From: Pseudanabaena sp. PCC 6802
GTDB taxonomy: Bacteria > Cyanobacteriota > Cyanobacteriia > Pseudanabaenales > Pseudanabaenaceae
DNA: 64,000 bases
Assembly: GCF_000332175.1 (NCBI RefSeq)
Contig: NZ_KB235914.1
Span: 2,848,868-2,912,867, forward strand
Reading direction: 5' to 3'
The stretch's first letter is position 1. Every line of letters starts with the position of its first letter. The notes below the pieces were generated by a model. It had not been told where the DNA came from. It did no database searches and worked only from the letters and a program-made list of their open reading frames with translations. The position numbers were made by a program, and so were the translations under genes. Of this stretch, positions 1-9,700 are shown piece by piece.

Positions 1-131
1 AGCACTGCCCATAACAGCTAGAGTGAAGCCTCTCTGCGATCGCCTTACCTACACTCCAGAATCAGGAAATCTCGTTGGCAATCTGCTATATAGTTGTCAC
101 ATTAGATCCACAAGCGATCCCAACAACGTCT

Positions 132-536
132 ATGAATACGCAGAACTACGAGTTCAATGACTCAGAAAACAGTATATTTGCTGATGTCGCTACCAAAATG
201 AGAGCCGTTGGCTTTATCAGCATGTTCTTTGGCTCGGTGGGAGCTGTACTGAGCCTCTTTCTCTTGTCACAGGCTAAAGAACCCCGTGCCACTCACCAAG
301 CCATCCTGGGAATCATCCAGGGAGGTTATTTTCTCTTGATTGGAACCTGGACGAGTAATGCTGGCTCGTCGTTTAAGCAAATTGTCGATAGTAGAGGGAA
401 AGATATTAGTAACCTCATGGATGCTATGAGATCCCTCAGGAAACTGTATACGCTGCAATACTGGCTGCTGGCCTTGGCAATGGTGGTTGTTGTATTTGCT
501 GCGATCGCCAGCTTTTTAGCAGGACTGAAAGTGTAG
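132..536 (+). CDS. Hypothetical three-helix membrane protein
   Basis: I do not recognise the family. The product is 134 residues from the ATG at 132. A TTG at 75 preceded by AGGA would add 19 residues and cannot be excluded. Three hydrophobic stretches are visible, at about residues 24-48, 57-80 and 108-132, separated by short charged loops, so it is probably an integral inner- or thylakoid-membrane protein. It stands alone, with a 190-bp gap to the next gene. No catalytic motif is seen. Confidence 0.55.
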   Translation: MNTQNYEFNDSENSIFADVATKMRAVGFISMFFGSVGAVLSLFLLSQAKEPRATHQAILGIIQGGYFLLIGTWTSNAGSSFKQIVDSRGKDISNLMDAMRSLRKLYTLQYWLLALAMVVVVFAAIASFLAGLKV

Positions 537-728
537 CTCGCAGTGCTTGCAACATAGGTTTTAAAAAAGCCGTCTCCCTGCCCCTCTGCCTCCTATAGCG
601 CTAGGCAAATTCAAAGTTTTACGGTAAATTTTGAGGTTTGGCAACGCCGTGAGTTAATAATTCGGTGTTGTATTGGGTATTATATAAATATTAAGATATG
701 TAAACTCCTACCCGATCGCACACAACTG

Positions 729-1016
729 ATGCAAACACTAATGCAAACAAAATCTATGACTGGAAATCCGCCTGCAAAGATTGGCAAACCGATGGAGGCT
801 TTTGTTTTAGAGAAGGCGACATTACGTCATTGTCAACTACAACTTGAAGGTTTTGATAAACCCGTAGCAGGCATCGAGTACAAAGGCGAGTACTACAGTT
901 TTTTCAGATTTTTGACCACATGGGATGAAGCTGAAAAAATTGCCAACCGTCTCAAAGGCACTTGCGTAATCACGCCAGTTAAAAAAGGTTGGGTAATTTG
1001 GGCTTACGAATATTAG
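729..1016 (+). CDS. Small conserved hypothetical protein
   Basis: A 95-residue soluble protein. The N-terminal 20 residues look disordered; ATGs at 741 and 756 are alternative starts and no clear Shine-Dalgarno decides between them. The rest is compact and mixed alpha/beta, with a tyrosine/phenylalanine cluster (GEYYSFFRFLTTWDEA) and a C-terminal KKGWVIWAYEY. The look is that of the small single-domain proteins common in cyanobacteria, but I cannot give it a function. It is convergent with thiG. Confidence 0.55.
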   Translation: MQTLMQTKSMTGNPPAKIGKPMEAFVLEKATLRHCQLQLEGFDKPVAGIEYKGEYYSFFRFLTTWDEAEKIANRLKGTCVITPVKKGWVIWAYEY

Positions 1017-1121
1017 TCAGTGTCTGGCGTGCTGTGGAGAATTTTTTGATGAGTTGGCAACCCTCAAAATACTTCCCAGCAATCGATATTTAAACTGGCC
1101 GACAACTCAACTTACCAGGTA

Positions 1122-1982
1122 TTAGCTATTAACGGTGCCAGTTAGGGGGGAACTGGCACTAGCGTAGGCTTTAATTGGAATGCGCCCAGCTAAATAAGCC
1201 ATTCTGCCCGCCTCCGCAGCCATTCTCATGCCAGTTGCCATACTTACCGGATCGCTAGCCTGGGCGATCGCCGTATTAATCAACAACGCATCTGCACCCA
1301 TTTCCATTGCTGCTGCCGCTTCGCTGGGCACCCCAATCCCAGCATCTACTACTACGGGAACTTGGGCGCGATCGATAATAATGGCGATATTGGCGGCATT
1401 TTTAATGCCCTGCCCCGATCCAATCGGCGAACCGAGCGGCATCACGGTCGCACAGCCAATTTCTTCTAAGGCTTTTGCTAAGAGCGGGTCAGCATTGATG
1501 TAAGGCAGAACGGCAAAACCTTCTTTGACTAGTTGTTCGGCAGCGCGATAAGTACCAATTGGATCTGGGAGTAAATACTTGGCATCGGGAATTACTTCCA
1601 GCTTCACGAAATTGTTGTCCTCCTGCCCGAGGATCTTAGCCATTTCTCTCCCCAGCCGCGCCACCCGCACTGCCTCCTCAGCAGTCTGGCATCCCGCCGT
1701 GTTTGGTAATAACCAGTATTTGCTCCAGTCCAGCGCTTCTGCTAAACCCTCGTGACCTGGTGCATTAGTTTGCACCCGCCGCACTGCTACCGTGACGATT
1801 TCGCTACCGCTAGCAGCGATCGCCGCTCGCATGACTTCAAAATTGGTATATTTACCCGTACCAGTCATTAAGCGCGAGTTAAACTTCCGTCCTGCAATTT
1901 CTAGCTGCTTAATTCCAAGATCGGAGCCAGAAGTAGGGGTGTTTTCAGGCGATATAGTGGTGGGCTGTAACTGTGTAGGCAT
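1122..1982 (-). CDS. thiG: Thiazole synthase ThiG
   Basis: Makes the thiazole phosphate half of thiamine from 1-deoxyxylulose 5-phosphate, a glycine/tyrosine-derived imine and ThiS thiocarboxylate, in the cytoplasm. The full TIM-barrel is present: [19 protein letters not shown] at the N terminus, the Schiff-base lysine in [24 protein letters not shown], and the phosphate-binding [20 protein letters not shown] and LLINTAIA. I use the ATG at 1982 (286 residues); a TTG at 2012 would add ten. No thiS, thiE or thiO lies beside it and no THI-box structure is evident upstream. Family assignment is secure. Confidence 0.95.
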   Translation of the reverse strand: MPTQLQPTTISPENTPTSGSDLGIKQLEIAGRKFNSRLMTGTGKYTNFEVMRAAIAASGSEIVTVAVRRVQTNAPGHEGLAEALDWSKYWLLPNTAGCQTAEEAVRVARLGREMAKILGQEDNNFVKLEVIPDAKYLLPDPIGTYRAAEQLVKEGFAVLPYINADPLLAKALEEIGCATVMPLGSPIGSGQGIKNAANIAIIIDRAQVPVVVDAGIGVPSEAAAAMEMGADALLINTAIAQASDPVSMATGMRMAAEAGRMAYLAGRIPIKAYASASSPLTGTVNS

Positions 1983-2081
1983 GAATTTAAGCGCGATCGA
2001 TTCAGAAAACAAGTCCAGTCTAACCTGGATTATTCACGGGCAATGCAAATTGGGGAGAAAAAAGAGCTTGAAACTCTGGCT

Positions 2082-2187
2082 ACAGCGGTTTTCAGATTGG
2101 AAAGAGTAGAAGGTTTGGGGCAACGCCCCCAAGAAGGAGTAGAACCCCTTCACCCCCAAAAATAAAACCCGTTCTCAGGTAAAAATA
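2082..2187. repeat. MITE-like palindromic repeat, family C copy 1
   Basis: About 105 bp with a GC-rich palindromic core (GGGGCAACGCCCCCAAGAAGG ... CCCTTCACCCCC) and an AACCCGTTCTCA end. It aligns along its whole length with 47843-47955. It fills the gap between thiG and the acetyltransferase gene and contains no gene. Confidence 0.6.
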
Positions 2188-2190
2188 GTT

Positions 2191-2688
2191 TTATGCGAGC
2201 CAATCCGTTCGCTGCAATTGGTAAACGAGGCAGTCGTCATCGCCAAACTGGCGGCGCTCGACGAATTGGAAGCCCAGTCGTTCGTAGAAGCGGATGGCAC
2301 GAGTGTTGCTGGCTAGCGGATCGATCAGTACGGCTGTTACAGCAGGATCGGCAAAACAGCGTTTGAGGGCGAGCTGCATCATTTTGGTGCCGTAACCTTT
2401 GCCCAAATCGCTTTCTTCCCCAATCCAGATGTCTATAGCGCGGAGATTTTCAGCAACATCGCCCCAATAGTGGCTATCCTCGCGCGCTGGGTCGATAATC
2501 TGGATAAATCCAATGGGGCGATCGCCTAGTTCTGCAATCAGTTGCTCGCGCCAGTCAGGGTTGCGATGCAGTTCCACCTCCCAATCCCAGTCATCGTTGG
2601 GGTCTGATGCAATTACTTGCGGTTGCTCGTCCCAATGTCGCAGTAGATCCAGATCGTCGGGGGTAGCGGGGCGTAAGGTTACAATCAT
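2191..2688 (-). CDS. GNAT acetyltransferase, AAC(6')-like
   Basis: A GCN5-family N-acetyltransferase using acetyl-CoA; substrate unknown. The domain spans the whole 165 residues: LRPATPDDLDLLRHWDE at the start, the acetyl-CoA pyrophosphate loop ESDLGKGYGTKMM, then DPLASNTRAIRFYERLGF and a final beta strand. Motifs such as IDIWIGEE resemble the aminoglycoside 6'-acetyltransferase subgroup, but chromosomal members often act on other amines, so a resistance role is not implied. The ATG at 2688 starts the domain; an upstream ATG would add 15 poorly matching residues. Confidence 0.85.
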   Translation of the reverse strand: MIVTLRPATPDDLDLLRHWDEQPQVIASDPNDDWDWEVELHRNPDWREQLIAELGDRPIGFIQIIDPAREDSHYWGDVAENLRAIDIWIGEESDLGKGYGTKMMQLALKRCFADPAVTAVLIDPLASNTRAIRFYERLGFQFVERRQFGDDDCLVYQLQRTDWLA

Positions 2689-2868
2689 GGTATTTGATAA
2701 AAAATATAAATTTAGCGCATACCCACTATGCACTGGATGAAGAGCTAGATAAACTGAGAAAAGTCGAATATTAATAATTTTCGATGAAGCTAAAAAAGTA
2801 GGTGCTTCTATGACTACCCAATAGATAATGTTGGAATTACAACGATTTTGGCGCGCAATAAAGACGGT

Positions 2869-4392
2869 ATGTCTAAATTTCCTTGGCTGCGATCGCTAGT
2901 TTTGCTGATCGTATTTGGTTCTGTGGCTGGTGCGATGCTGGCGATCTGCGAGCGTCTCATTTGGATCTATAGCGCGATCGCTACCTCTTCCCCCCTGTTG
3001 GCAGGATTGGTAGTCTTGCTACTAGCAGGGTTGTTAGCGGGATTATTTTGGGTAATTTGGCGCTATTTCAATTTGTTTCAGCGTCGCCCTAAAAAGCCGC
3101 GCCCCGAGCCTCAGGTATCTAGCAATAAGGTAGAAGCTGCAGAAGATAGCTTGCAAGCACTCCAGAAACAGGTAAGCCAAATTCAAGATGAGGTAATGCG
3201 GCGATCGCTGCTAGAGCGCTCTGAGGAATTACGCCAAAACATTGCACGACCGGAATTTCAGGTTGTCTTATTCGGTGTCGGTTCGGCGGGCAAAACCTCG
3301 TTGGTGAACGCGCTCCTCGGCGAGCAAATCGGCGATGTGGGCGCGCCTATGGGTACGACAAAGGCAGGGCAGGTATATGGGCCAATTAAGATTAAGGGGT
3401 TGAAATTTCCGATCGCGATTACAGATAGCCCAGGTATTTTGGAGGCAGGCGTAGCGGGCACTAAACGCGAAGGTTTGGCACGTCGGCTTGCCACAGAAGC
3501 AGATTTACTTTTGTTTATGGTCGATGACGATCTGCGCTCTTCTGAATACGAACCGCTCAAAGCTTTAGCAAAAATCGGCAAGCGATCGCTGCTACTGTTC
3601 AACAAAACCGATCGCTACACAAAGAAGGATCGCGAAATTTTGCTCGAACGCCTGCGCCAGAGAGTGAGGGAGTTTATCGCACCAGAGGATGCGATCGCGA
3701 TCGCGGCTCGACCTGCTCCCCTCACCCTGGAATCCGGCGAAACTGTAACCCCACCACCACGCCTCCAGGCCTTACTAGATCGAATGGTCGAGGTTCTCCG
3801 TCGTGAAGGTGACGAGCTGGTTGCCGATAACGTTTTGCTGCAATCGCAGCGACTGGGTGAAGAGGCACGCACGGCAATTAATGCCCAACGCCAGGCGCAG
3901 GCTGACAAGGCGATCGAACGTTTCCAGTGGTTAGCAGCAGGTGTAATTTTTGCCACGCCATTACCTGTCGTGGATTTACTGGCAACGGCGGCGGTAAACG
4001 CGCAGATGGTGGTTGAAATTGCGAAGATATACGGCTGCGACATCGATTTAGAACGCAGCAAGGAATTAGTATCTTCTTTAACAACAACTTTAGCAAGTCT
4101 GGGAATTGTTAAAGGGGTAGTCCAAATTGTGAGCGCGGCAATTTCAGTGACGGTAGTTGGTTATTTACTCAAGGCAACCGTACAGGCGATCGCGGGAGCA
4201 TACCTTACTCGCATTGCTGGTAAAAGCTTTATCGAATATTTCAGTCGCAATCAAGATTGGGGAGATGGCGGTATTGCTGAAGTCGTACAGCGTCAGTTCC
4301 AACTCAACCGCCGCGATGAATTTATGAAGTCTTTTGTGAAAGAAGCAATGAGTCGCGTCATGCAGCTATCAAAGATATCAGAGGAGGTTTGA
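2869..4392 (+). CDS. Membrane-anchored GTPase with DUF697-type C terminus
   Basis: A Era/dynamin-like P-loop GTPase. From the ATG at 2869 it has 507 residues (a TTG at 2848 adds seven). Two membrane segments lie in the first 70 residues, followed by a short coiled coil and the G domain: G1 GVGSAGKTS, G3 DSPGI, G4 NKTD. The C-terminal 170 residues hold hydrophobic helices (WLAAGVIFATPLPVVDLLATAAVNAQM) typical of the DUF697/YcjF family, which would return the chain to the membrane. Such proteins are common in cyanobacteria, but their role is not settled. It is monocistronic. Confidence 0.85.
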   Translation: MSKFPWLRSLVLLIVFGSVAGAMLAICERLIWIYSAIATSSPLLAGLVVLLLAGLLAGLFWVIWRYFNLFQRRPKKPRPEPQVSSNKVEAAEDSLQALQKQVSQIQDEVMRRSLLERSEELRQNIARPEFQVVLFGVGSAGKTSLVNALLGEQIGDVGAPMGTTKAGQVYGPIKIKGLKFPIAITDSPGILEAGVAGTKREGLARRLATEADLLLFMVDDDLRSSEYEPLKALAKIGKRSLLLFNKTDRYTKKDREILLERLRQRVREFIAPEDAIAIAARPAPLTLESGETVTPPPRLQALLDRMVEVLRREGDELVADNVLLQSQRLGEEARTAINAQRQAQADKAIERFQWLAAGVIFATPLPVVDLLATAAVNAQMVVEIAKIYGCDIDLERSKELVSSLTTTLASLGIVKGVVQIVSAAISVTVVGYLLKATVQAIAGAYLTRIAGKSFIEYFSRNQDWGDGGIAEVVQRQFQLNRRDEFMKSFVKEAMSRVMQLSKISEEV

Positions 4393-4482
4393 GAATCTCG
4401 GGCGCAATACGGGCGCAATAGTATAATTATGGCTGCGGATTCTAGATGCTTCGATCTGGTATAGGGAACAATTCTCTCCATG

Positions 4483-4587
4483 TATAGCCATAGGCAGATC
4501 TGTTAGGACAGGGGGGTGTGGGGGCTGCGCCCCCACGCAGGGGTGGAACCCCTGCACCCCGCCCTAAGCCTGTTGGCTATAGCTATA
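4483..4587. repeat. MITE-like repeat, family A copy 1
   Basis: A 105-bp element with TATAGC-type terminal inverted repeats (TATAGCCATAGGCAGATCTG at one end, CTGTTGGCTATAGCTATA at the other) and a strongly self-complementary GC-rich core. It is nearly identical, in inverse orientation, to 25313-25417, and related to 24801-24911, 36703-36801 and 38189-38286. It sits directly in front of the methyltransferase gene and creates a false 5' extension of that reading frame. Confidence 0.8.
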
Positions 4588-4611
4588 AGTTTACGTTATT
4601 CTCAAAATATT

Positions 4612-6093
4612 ATGCAATTAGATAACATCTCGGATCGTAATTTCTCCCTAAATCAAGGCCAATTCCCAGCTAGGGACTATGTCTCGCCAGGTTTAAAAAC
4701 AATCAAACCAGATACATGCTTCCCTCACATGATCGTTGGAGATACTCATACGTGTGGATGGCGGTATCTGCGTCGCGAGATTCCACATAATTGGTACGTC
4801 GATCGAAGATGCCAATCCATCGGATTCCTCAGTCGCGATGAAGCCCATATTCTATACAACAATGCCCTCCAGTTTGCAGGCAAAAGAGCATTGGAAATTG
4901 GTTGTTGGATGGGATGGTCGGCTTGCCATCTGGCATTAGCAGGCGTGAACCTGGATGTTATCGATCCTTTACTATCGCGATCGCCAAATCAGGAAAGCAC
5001 GATCGGTTCATTGGAGTCCGCTTCTAAAACATTTGGCACGTTTGGGAAAGAAGTAACTCTTATGGCTGGATATAGCCCTCAAAAAGTAGACGAACTAGCA
5101 GCACAGAAACAGCGTCGGTGGTCGCTGATCTTTATCGATGGCAACCACGATGCACCCTATCCTTTGAACGATGCCATTACCTGCGAGAAATATGCCGAAC
5201 CCGATGCCATGATTCTCTTCCACGATCTCGCATCTCCTGATGTTGCACAGGGGCTGGATTATCTTCGCGATCGCGGTTGGAATACGATGATTTATCAAAC
5301 CATGCAAATCATGGGCGTGGCATGGCGCGGTAACGTCACGCCAGTCGAACACATACCCGATCCAAATGTAGATTGGCAGATGCCAGAGCATTTACGGCAG
5401 TACGTTGTCAGTGGGAGTGGTAAAATCACTGGCTCATCTATTCATGAAGAAGAGTTTCAAGCAATACTCTCTCTAATTCGCCCTTTTACTCTTTTGAGCG
5501 ATCGACGGCTGTTTTCCCTTTATTCCCTTACTAAGCAAGCTTGCTCGAGCGATCGTCCTGGTAATATCGTTGAATGCGGTAGTTACAAGGGTGGAGCGGC
5601 GGCACTGATGGCAGCGGTAGTCAAGCGCTACAGTCAAAGGTCAAGATATGTATATGCTTGCGATACATTTGAAGGTATGCCCGATCCAACTGAAGTAGAT
5701 CGTCATAATGGCATACCTGCTAACAATACTGGCTTTGGGGTCGGCACTCTCAAAGCACCGATAGAGGAGAACTTAACTAAAGTTTGTCAAATCCTTGATG
5801 TTATGGGTATTGTCAAACCAGTTAAGGGACTTTTTGCCGAAACATTACCTATTCATAAGCAAGAAATTGGCGATATCGTTTTACTACATGCTGATGGAGA
5901 CTGGTATGAGTCTACTATGGATATCTTTAATAACCTTTACGATCGCGTTATAACAGGCGGTGCAATTCAAATTGATGATTACGGTCATTGGGAAGGCTGT
6001 CGCAAAGCCGTGCACGATTTTGAGCACCTGCACGGTCAGTCTTTCGATTTGCAAAAAATTGATTATACTGGTGTATGGTTTTTTAAAAAATAA
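4612..6093 (+). CDS. Two-domain methyltransferase: class I SAM domain plus TylF/macrocin O-methyltransferase domain
   Basis: A 493-residue fusion of two S-adenosylmethionine domains. The N-terminal half has ALEIGCWMGWSACHLALAG (motif I) and LIFIDGNHDAPYPLNDA, the pattern of the Methyltransf_24 class. The C-terminal half is TylF-like: GNIVECGSYKGGAAALMAAV, YACDTFEGMPDPTE, LLHADGDWYESTMDIFNNL and GGAIQIDDYGHWEGCRKAVHDF, which includes the metal-binding aspartates of that family. TylF enzymes O-methylate sugars in macrolides and glycans, so a surface-polysaccharide or secondary-metabolite role is likely. The start is the ATG at 4612, because everything upstream in frame is repeat DNA. Confidence 0.88.
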   Translation: MQLDNISDRNFSLNQGQFPARDYVSPGLKTIKPDTCFPHMIVGDTHTCGWRYLRREIPHNWYVDRRCQSIGFLSRDEAHILYNNALQFAGKRALEIGCWMGWSACHLALAGVNLDVIDPLLSRSPNQESTIGSLESASKTFGTFGKEVTLMAGYSPQKVDELAAQKQRRWSLIFIDGNHDAPYPLNDAITCEKYAEPDAMILFHDLASPDVAQGLDYLRDRGWNTMIYQTMQIMGVAWRGNVTPVEHIPDPNVDWQMPEHLRQYVVSGSGKITGSSIHEEEFQAILSLIRPFTLLSDRRLFSLYSLTKQACSSDRPGNIVECGSYKGGAAALMAAVVKRYSQRSRYVYACDTFEGMPDPTEVDRHNGIPANNTGFGVGTLKAPIEENLTKVCQILDVMGIVKPVKGLFAETLPIHKQEIGDIVLLHADGDWYESTMDIFNNLYDRVITGGAIQIDDYGHWEGCRKAVHDFEHLHGQSFDLQKIDYTGVWFFKK

Positions 6094-6111
6094 CTGGCTT
6101 ACTAGTTGATG

Positions 6112-6360
6112 TTACGGCGAGTCAATTAAATTGCGGTAAAGATAAGGATCGGCAACTATCTGATAGGTAATGCCTCGATATTTCAGATTAATTATCGCCT
6201 CGACTGCTACAGGCATTTTAATTTGATTTTGTTTTGTAATATTTGCACCTCTATACTTACCAGTTGGCTCATTTGAGGTAATCTCGATTGCCAAGGGGTT
6301 GCACATCTCGGCTGGATGCATTTCACGCCTGCGCGTATATTAGACACCGCGATACTTTAG
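6112..6360 (-). pseudogene. DUF4278-like gene with nonsense codon
   Basis: The 69-residue open frame below 6321 contains EITSNEPTGKYRGANI and INLKYRGITYQI, the internal and C-terminal signature of the small cyanobacterial DUF4278 proteins, as I recall that family. The family usually opens with another LKYRGVSY. Reading upstream in the same frame gives LKYRGV, then TAA (6340-6342), then YTRRREM. A single change of TCA to TAA would explain this. No ATG precedes the first LKYRG, so the start is probably lost too. Confidence 0.55.
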
Positions 6361-6731
6361 TTGTGTTGATGTTTGTAATAAAGGATGGACTTCGATCTCT
6401 TCAATATCTAGAGACAAGTGCATATATTTCTCCTTGGTCTTTGAAAGGTGTTCTAATTTCCCGAAACCAGAACAAAATAAGTTCTATGCTTCTGTTATAT
6501 GACTTGAAACTAGAACGAACAATACAGAAAAGTTAAGGAATTTACAGGTGGCGATCGCCTTAACTTTTCAACCTGACACCAAATCCGCGTTAATTACCCC
6601 TAAGAGCCTGGCGACTGGAAGTCGCGGCTACACAAACAAAGTCTGCCTGCGCAGACTCTAAGAAATGGGGGTGACAAACCAGAATTTGGTATGAGACCTA
6701 AGCCGATTGTCTGCACGCATTATGAGGTTTA
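6343..6731. other. Intergenic region, no gene
   Basis: An AT-rich stretch between the DUF4278 remnant and the alpha-mannosidase 3' end. An 82-codon open frame across 6288-6536 has no protein-like character and overlaps the remnant. The only structure is the inverted-repeat copy at 6579-6662. Confidence 0.5.
6579..6662 (+). repeat. Inverted repeat flanking the alpha-mannosidase gene, left copy
   Basis: About 84 bp: CCAAATCCGCGTTAATTACC, then CTGGCGACTGGAAGTCGC, then ACAAACAAAGTCTGCC and TGCGCAGACT. The reverse complement of 10071-10154 matches it along the full length with scattered changes. Each copy holds two small hairpins (GCGACTggaAGTCGC and AGTCTGCctGCGCAGACT). Confidence 0.75.
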
Positions 6732-9700
6732 CTAATCCCCCAGAGCTGACTTACTGCCGAACTGGACTCGAAAAGTTTTGATTTCGTAGGGCTGAAATTC
6801 ACAGGAGAACTGGTGAAGCGAGCGTGCAATTGTCTCGCCAAAATCCCTCTCCATCAAATCGCACTCTACCACTGTTTTTATCTCCGAACTAAAAGCAACC
6901 TCAGTTGTTACTCTTTCTCCATGCGCTTCATACAGTCGCACAATCCAGCCGGAGGTATCTTCAGCCAATTTGAACGCAGAGAGCACGATCGCTTTTGAAG
7001 ATATGGAGAGGAAGCTCCAACAATCGCGATCGTCATCTTGCCCTGTGGGTCTACTGGGGAAAATCTCCAACGGATTGTTGAGATTGTAGCCCTCGCGAAC
7101 GATTTGGGCATGTTGCCAGCTACCTTGATGTGGCAATAGCCTGTAGGTAAATTCGCTAACGCCGCGATCGGCATGGAGGGCTGGCCAGTTAGGGCTGCGC
7201 AGTAAAGTCAGGCGAAGCCGATCTGGTTTGGCATCATAGCCATATTTGCAATCATTCAGAACGCTCAACCCTATGCCGTCACTGCTGAGGTCAGCCCAAA
7301 ACTGAGCGGGAACCTCAAATTTAGCTCTGGCCTCCGGTGTCTCTGCCATCGTGCTACGGGCGATCGCTCCCATAGGAATTTCATAGGTGGCAAAGGGAGC
7401 GGAAAATGATAGGGGGAATGCCATTTTGACCAGTACGCGATCTTCTTGCCAATCCACTATATTTTTGACAGTTACGTAGGCACTATAGGCATCCAGGTAA
7501 ATATCCTGTTGGAAGCGAGATCGACCAAACCTTTTGACAATGCTGAGCGATACTCGAATGGGACCTTGTTCTTGGATTATGAGCGATTCCAGTTGAGCGT
7601 TTGGTAGTTGCTTGCTCTCATAGGCTGGATCGATATTCCAGGCATCCCAGTATTGACCGCGATCGCTGAAGAATTGTAATTCGCATGACTTGCCAAGCAA
7701 TGAATTGTTATAGCGCTTATCGAAAATTTGGTCTATATCACCTGTTTGGGAATTAATTGTAACTTTGAGATATTGATTCTCAAGATAAATTTCAGGGTTT
7801 AGTTCTGAGCTTGTGATGCTTACAGGGGGGATTGGCGCTACAAAGCGATCGCTTTCTGCTGGGAGAATTTGGTAATTGGCGAAGCCAAAGCTGGGAATGT
7901 CCTTAGCGATGATGAGTATACCTTTCTCAGTTTTTTGGATTGGTAAAAGCTCTGGCGACGGGTTAGCTAGATTAGCGACTGATGCGAGACCGAACTGTAA
8001 GTTTTTGGCTCTGTCGTCATCCTCATAATTAAGAGTCGCAGGATCGCTAGGGTTTTGTCCCCCCTTCCCCAAAGGAGAGGGACTAGGGGAGAGGGCTGCA
8101 ATTTCTATAACCTCCGTTCGCGACCAATTCAGGAAATTCCAAATTGCTATTGACAATGGCAATGATGAATCTTGTAGGGGCAAATCCTCTGTGTTTATCC
8201 CGAGGTTTGGAGCAGGCACAGGGGCACTGCCCCTACAGATATTTGGGTACATTTTTTCATGGGGATCGCCTAAGACTTGCGCGATTATCGATTGACAAAG
8301 ACGAGCGACCTCATCCCATACCAAATCTGCGTCGTGAAATACCTCAGGGATGGATGTGCCGGGGAGAATATCGTGAAACTGATTTAACATTAGACCCTGC
8401 CAAGCTTTGTTTAGTGCTGGTTGTGGGTACGCTGCTTGTTGCGCGATCGCGGCGATCGCACGTATCTTCTCAGTATTAGCAATCAGAATTTCTGCTCTGC
8501 GGTGCTTGCGCTTCTGATCGGCTTTAGTCGTGTAGGTGCCGCGATGGAATTCCAAATACAGTTCGTCTTGCCAGCAGGGAATACTGCTCTCATCCATTTC
8601 CTGTTTGAGCTTTAGAATGAAATCCTCCGCTGTCGATGACTCTAGAGTAAAGAACAAATCGGATTTACTCCATTCGCGCCCTAGATCCAGCATATCCGCT
8701 GTAGGGCCGCCGCCGCGATCGCCCACGCCATAGAGCCAGAGACATTCTGGGATACTATGTTTTTGTTCCTGTTGTGAAAGAAATTTGGCGATCGCTACTG
8801 GCTCGATACCCAAACCAATTTCGTTACTAAAGTATGTGAAGATTTTGCTACCATCCAAGCCCTGCCACCAGAATATTTGATGTGGGAATTTATTTGTATC
8901 GTTCCAGGTCAGCTTTTGGGTGATAAAAGCGACAAATCCACTTTTACTCAGGATCTGCGGTAACTGCCAGTTGAACCCAAAGGTATCGGGCAGCCAGGCA
9001 ATCCTACTATCCCTTCCAAATTTTTCACGGAAATATTGCTTGCCGTAGAGAATTTGTCGAATTAGGGATTCCCCGTTCGGCAAATTGCAATCCGGCTCCA
9101 CCCACATGCTACCGATTGGTTCCCATTTCCCTGCCCGTACTGATGTCTGAATCTGCGCGAAAAGTTCGGGATATTCCTCTTCCATCCACAGATAGGAAAG
9201 TGCCGTGCTTTGATTGAAAATTAACTCGGGGTAATCCTTCTGTAACTGCAATGCCGAACTGAACGTACGCTGCATGACATCCTTCGTCTCCGCGATCGCC
9301 CAGAGCCACGCCACGTCAATATGGGCATTTCCCAACAAATAAACCTTTCTGTGCTTGAGAAATTCACCAATCGGCAGCAGCGATCGCCGGATCTCTGCTA
9401 GTTCAGATAACCATTCGCTGTCAATACCTTGGGAATTAGCCTTCGCTAGCAACCTCTCAAGCTGGGATGCGCTTGCGTCCAGGTTGAAGTTCCGATCGAG
9501 CAATTGCGGTAAGTAGGCTTGAATTATACCCAGTTCTGTTGCTAATTTACCGGGATCGCAAGGCAGATGCGGATATTCAAATAGAATTTCCGACTTTTGC
9601 AAGGCACCGCGATCGTGTTTGGGCGCAATGAGGTTGAGGGTAAAGGTAAAGGTGCGCTCGGGTTCGATATTTTGGGCGAGGAGAAGACGACATTTCTGAT

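Noticed and set aside
1122-2190. A TPP riboswitch upstream of thiG
   Set aside because: No THI-box sequences (such as CTGAGA and ACCTGA in the right order) are visible upstream of the start.
4516-4611. A 32-residue N-terminal extension of the two-domain methyltransferase
   Set aside because: The extension is family A repeat DNA; the ATG at 4612 begins the real protein.
6288-6536. An 82-codon plus-strand frame
   Set aside because: Overlaps the DUF4278 remnant on the other strand and shows no protein-like composition.
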